Assembly: GCF_900119315.1 (NCBI RefSeq) | Contig: NZ_LT827010.1 | Coordinates: 5,055,001-5,119,000, forward strand | Source: Actinoplanes sp. SE50/110 | GTDB taxonomy: Bacteria; Actinomycetota; Actinomycetes; Mycobacteriales; Micromonosporaceae | DNA: 64,000 nt | Reading direction: 5' to 3' | Part shown: positions 62,584-64,000 of the stretch, piece by piece | Position numbering within the stretch: the stretch's first letter is position 1 | Layout of the letters: each line of letters opens with the position of its first letter | Position numbers and translations under genes: made by a program | Notes under the pieces: generated by a model | What the model was told of the DNA's origin: nothing | Databases searched by the model: none | What the model saw: only the letters and a program-made list of their open reading frames with translations

Positions 62584-63968
62584 CCGGCCCTCCGCACGGT
62601 GATCCGGTTGACCCATTTGGTCTGCAGCACGCCGGGCCGGTTCGGGGCGATCAGCCGGGCCGGGAAGCCGTGATCCGGGGCGAGAGGTTCGCCGCCGAGG
62701 CGGAGCGCGAGCAGGGTCCGGCGGTCGGCGAGATGCCCCTCCTGCACGATCGATGTCCGATAGCGGCCACCGCTCTGCAGGGACTCGACGACGGCCTCGC
62801 ACCCGTCCGGAGTCACGGCGATCATTGCAAGAAGATCAATCAGCGGTACGCCGGTCCAGGTGCCCGTGGAGCTCCAGCCCTCCACGCAGGCGATCGGCAG
62901 GACCGAGGTGTGCAGTTCGAGGGCATGCAGGTCGGGCAGACTCAGCGAGACCGTGCGATCGAAACCGGTCACGGTCAGCCGGTATCCGGGGTCCAGGGCG
63001 GCGTCGCGAACCCCGGCGCCGAGGGCGGTGCTGTTCACCGGCAGTCCCTGGGGGCCGGTGCCCGGGCGCCGTGGCGCGAGCAGCGAGATCCCGGCGAGCG
63101 GCCGGACCGTCTGCCCCAGGGTGGCGACCGTGATCACGCCGGCCGCGACGGCACCGGCCACCAGAACCTCACGGCGCCCGGCGGCGTCGGTGCGGCCGGC
63201 GGGGCTGGCGGAGTCGACGGGGCCGGCGGGGTGGACAGGGCCGGCGGGGTGGACAGGGCCGGCGGGGTGGACAGGGCCGGCGGCGCCACCGGGGATGGCC
63301 GCGTCAACGGGGCTGCCGGAGTCGACGGAGTCGACGGGGCTGCCGGAGTCGGCGGCGCCGACGGGGATCGCCGGGTCGCTGCGGCGACGGCGGAGCGCTT
63401 CGCGGGTGATCGGGAGTTGCACGCCGATGTGGGTGAGCAGGGCGCCGGCGGCCAGCCAGGCCATCCAGTAGTGGGCGGTGGTGAAGAAAAACGGCATCGG
63501 GGCGTACCAGTGCGCGATGTTCAGGACACCGCTGAGCACCTGGAACAGCGCGGCGACGACCAGGACGGCGACCGAGGCGCGCTCCGCGGCGTGGCCGAGG
63601 CCGCGGACCGGCGGCCACTGGAACAGCCGCGGATAGACCGACCACAGTTTGAGGCCGAGCAACGGGACGGTGGCGAGCCCGGTCGCGACGTGCAGGCCCT
63701 GCGTGCAGCGGTAGAGCCCGGCGGGGCCGGGCGGCCACGGCAACCACCGGTTCGGATGCTGGGCCAGGTGGCTGAGCAGGCCGGTCACGAAGCAGATGGC
63801 GAACGCGGCGCCGAGCAGCAGCCCGAGCTGGCCGGTCAGCCTGGTGGAACGCCGATCGCCGGAGAAGGCGTCCGGGCGGAAAGGGCCGCGGCGCAGGCTG
63901 GCAGGTGGCGCCAGGAGCCAGGCCACGGCACGTCGCAGCGGCTCCGGCGGGCGCGGCAACCGGTTCAC
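62580..63968 (-). CDS. membrane-anchored sulfite-oxidase-type molybdoenzyme
   Basis: 462 residues, GTG at 63968. N-terminal cytochrome-b561-like membrane domain of about five helices (residues 45-200) with candidate haem His in LLSHLAQHP, GLHVATGL, NIAHWY and TAHYWM; a variable linker with tandem AGPVHP units; another helix; then the oxidoreductase molybdopterin domain (about 300-462) with LHTSVLPIACVEGWSSTGTW (Mo ligand Cys361), GVPLIDLL and PDHGFPARLI. So electrons could pass directly to the membrane haems. Substrate unknown. The start overlaps an upstream gene (GTGA). Confidence 0.9.
   Translation of the reverse strand: MNRLPRPPEPLRRAVAWLLAPPASLRRGPFRPDAFSGDRRSTRLTGQLGLLLGAAFAICFVTGLLSHLAQHPNRWLPWPPGPAGLYRCTQGLHVATGLATVPLLGLKLWSVYPRLFQWPPVRGLGHAAERASVAVLVVAALFQVLSGVLNIAHWYAPMPFFFTTAHYWMAWLAAGALLTHIGVQLPITREALRRRRSDPAIPVGAADSGSPVDSVDSGSPVDAAIPGGAAGPVHPAGPVHPAGPVHPAGPVDSASPAGRTDAAGRREVLVAGAVAAGVITVATLGQTVRPLAGISLLAPRRPGTGPQGLPVNSTALGAGVRDAALDPGYRLTVTGFDRTVSLSLPDLHALELHTSVLPIACVEGWSSTGTWTGVPLIDLLAMIAVTPDGCEAVVESLQSGGRYRTSIVQEGHLADRRTLLALRLGGEPLAPDHGFPARLIAPNRPGVLQTKWVNRITVRRAG
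63221..63274. repeat. 18-bp coding minisatellite, three copies
   Basis: Three exact copies of GGCCGGCGGGGTGGACAG (63221-63238, 63239-63256, 63257-63274) inside the molybdoenzyme gene encode AGPVHP repeats in the linker between its membrane and catalytic parts. Degenerate copies flank it. The 18-bp unit keeps frame, so copy-number change would only alter linker length. Confidence 0.9.
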
Positions 63969-64000
63969 CGGGCGCCCCGACCGGTCAGTGAGGCGAACCA
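63965..64000 (-). CDS. 3' end of an upstream gene (partial)
   Basis: The last 11 codons (WFASLTGRGAR) and TGA of a minus-strand frame enter from beyond the window; its stop at 63965-63967 overlaps the molybdoenzyme's GTG (GTGA), the same coupling used elsewhere in this operon. Too short to identify. Confidence 0.45.
   Translation of the reverse strand, partial: WFASLTGRGAR

Overview
The window is high-GC (GC-rich third codon positions throughout) actinobacterial chromosome. The gene set (protein O-mannosyltransferase, FprA-type reductase, Mec-like JAMM sequence, PucR/GAF regulators, SCO6745-type protein, MT0933-type antitoxin, many GTG starts and ATGA/GTGA overlaps) suggests a soil mycelial actinomycete, probably an Actinoplanes-like Micromonosporaceae. 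That assignment is inference. No rRNA, tRNA, CRISPR array or intact insertion sequence was seen.

Layout. 0.1-10 kb: a DUF6345 protein with a caspase-like His/Cys pair, a very large hybrid sensor joining kinase, receiver, PP2C phosphatase and anti-sigma-kinase modules with its STAS partner, a reduced PmoA-like gene, a short tandem-repeat patch, a stand-alone MT0933-type antitoxin and three unrecognised proteins. 10-21 kb: a 1251-residue NACHT-HEAT STAND NTPase facing a UxaA/GarD sugar-acid dehydratase with a perfect LacI-type operator, two lipoproteins, a protein O-mannosyltransferase, and LacI and DeoR regulators. 21-38 kb: mostly core functions: NudK-like Nudix, single-domain response regulator, FprA, two cold-shock proteins, methyltransferases, CFA-synthase-like enzyme, saccharopine-dehydrogenase-like enzyme, short inositol-phosphate synthase, sirtuin, an epimerase/LysR divergent pair, long acyl-CoA dehydrogenase and CYTH protein.

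38-56 kb mixes intact genes (MHS transporter with PucR regulator, GGDEF/EAL protein, GlgX, a four-gene overlapping operon ending in a YbdK-type ligase, a haem-oxygenase-fold/CDGSH divergent pair) with an unusual number of decayed genes. These are an MFS transporter with internal deletion and frameshift, a 5' stub of ThuA, a beheaded AraC regulator, a shortened DJ-1/PfpI protein and an M20 peptidase collapsed to its two ends. 55.8-58 kb: a P450-ferredoxin pair under a TetR regulator.

58.5-60 kb holds the most interesting locus: a small EACC1-like protein overlapping (GTGA) a caspase-like protease fused to a domain that is plainly a Mec (CysO-cysteine peptidase) JAMM domain, but with the catalytic Glu, one zinc His and the zinc Asp all substituted. 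It looks like a conflict or cell-death module in which a dead JAMM fold serves as sensor. Its codons are more A/T-rich than its neighbours', and it abuts a truncated membrane-protein gene, suggesting horizontal insertion. 60.4-64 kb: a minus-strand operon of a membrane-anchored sulfite-oxidase-type molybdoenzyme, a small membrane protein and an OmpR/HK two-component system, entering from beyond the window.
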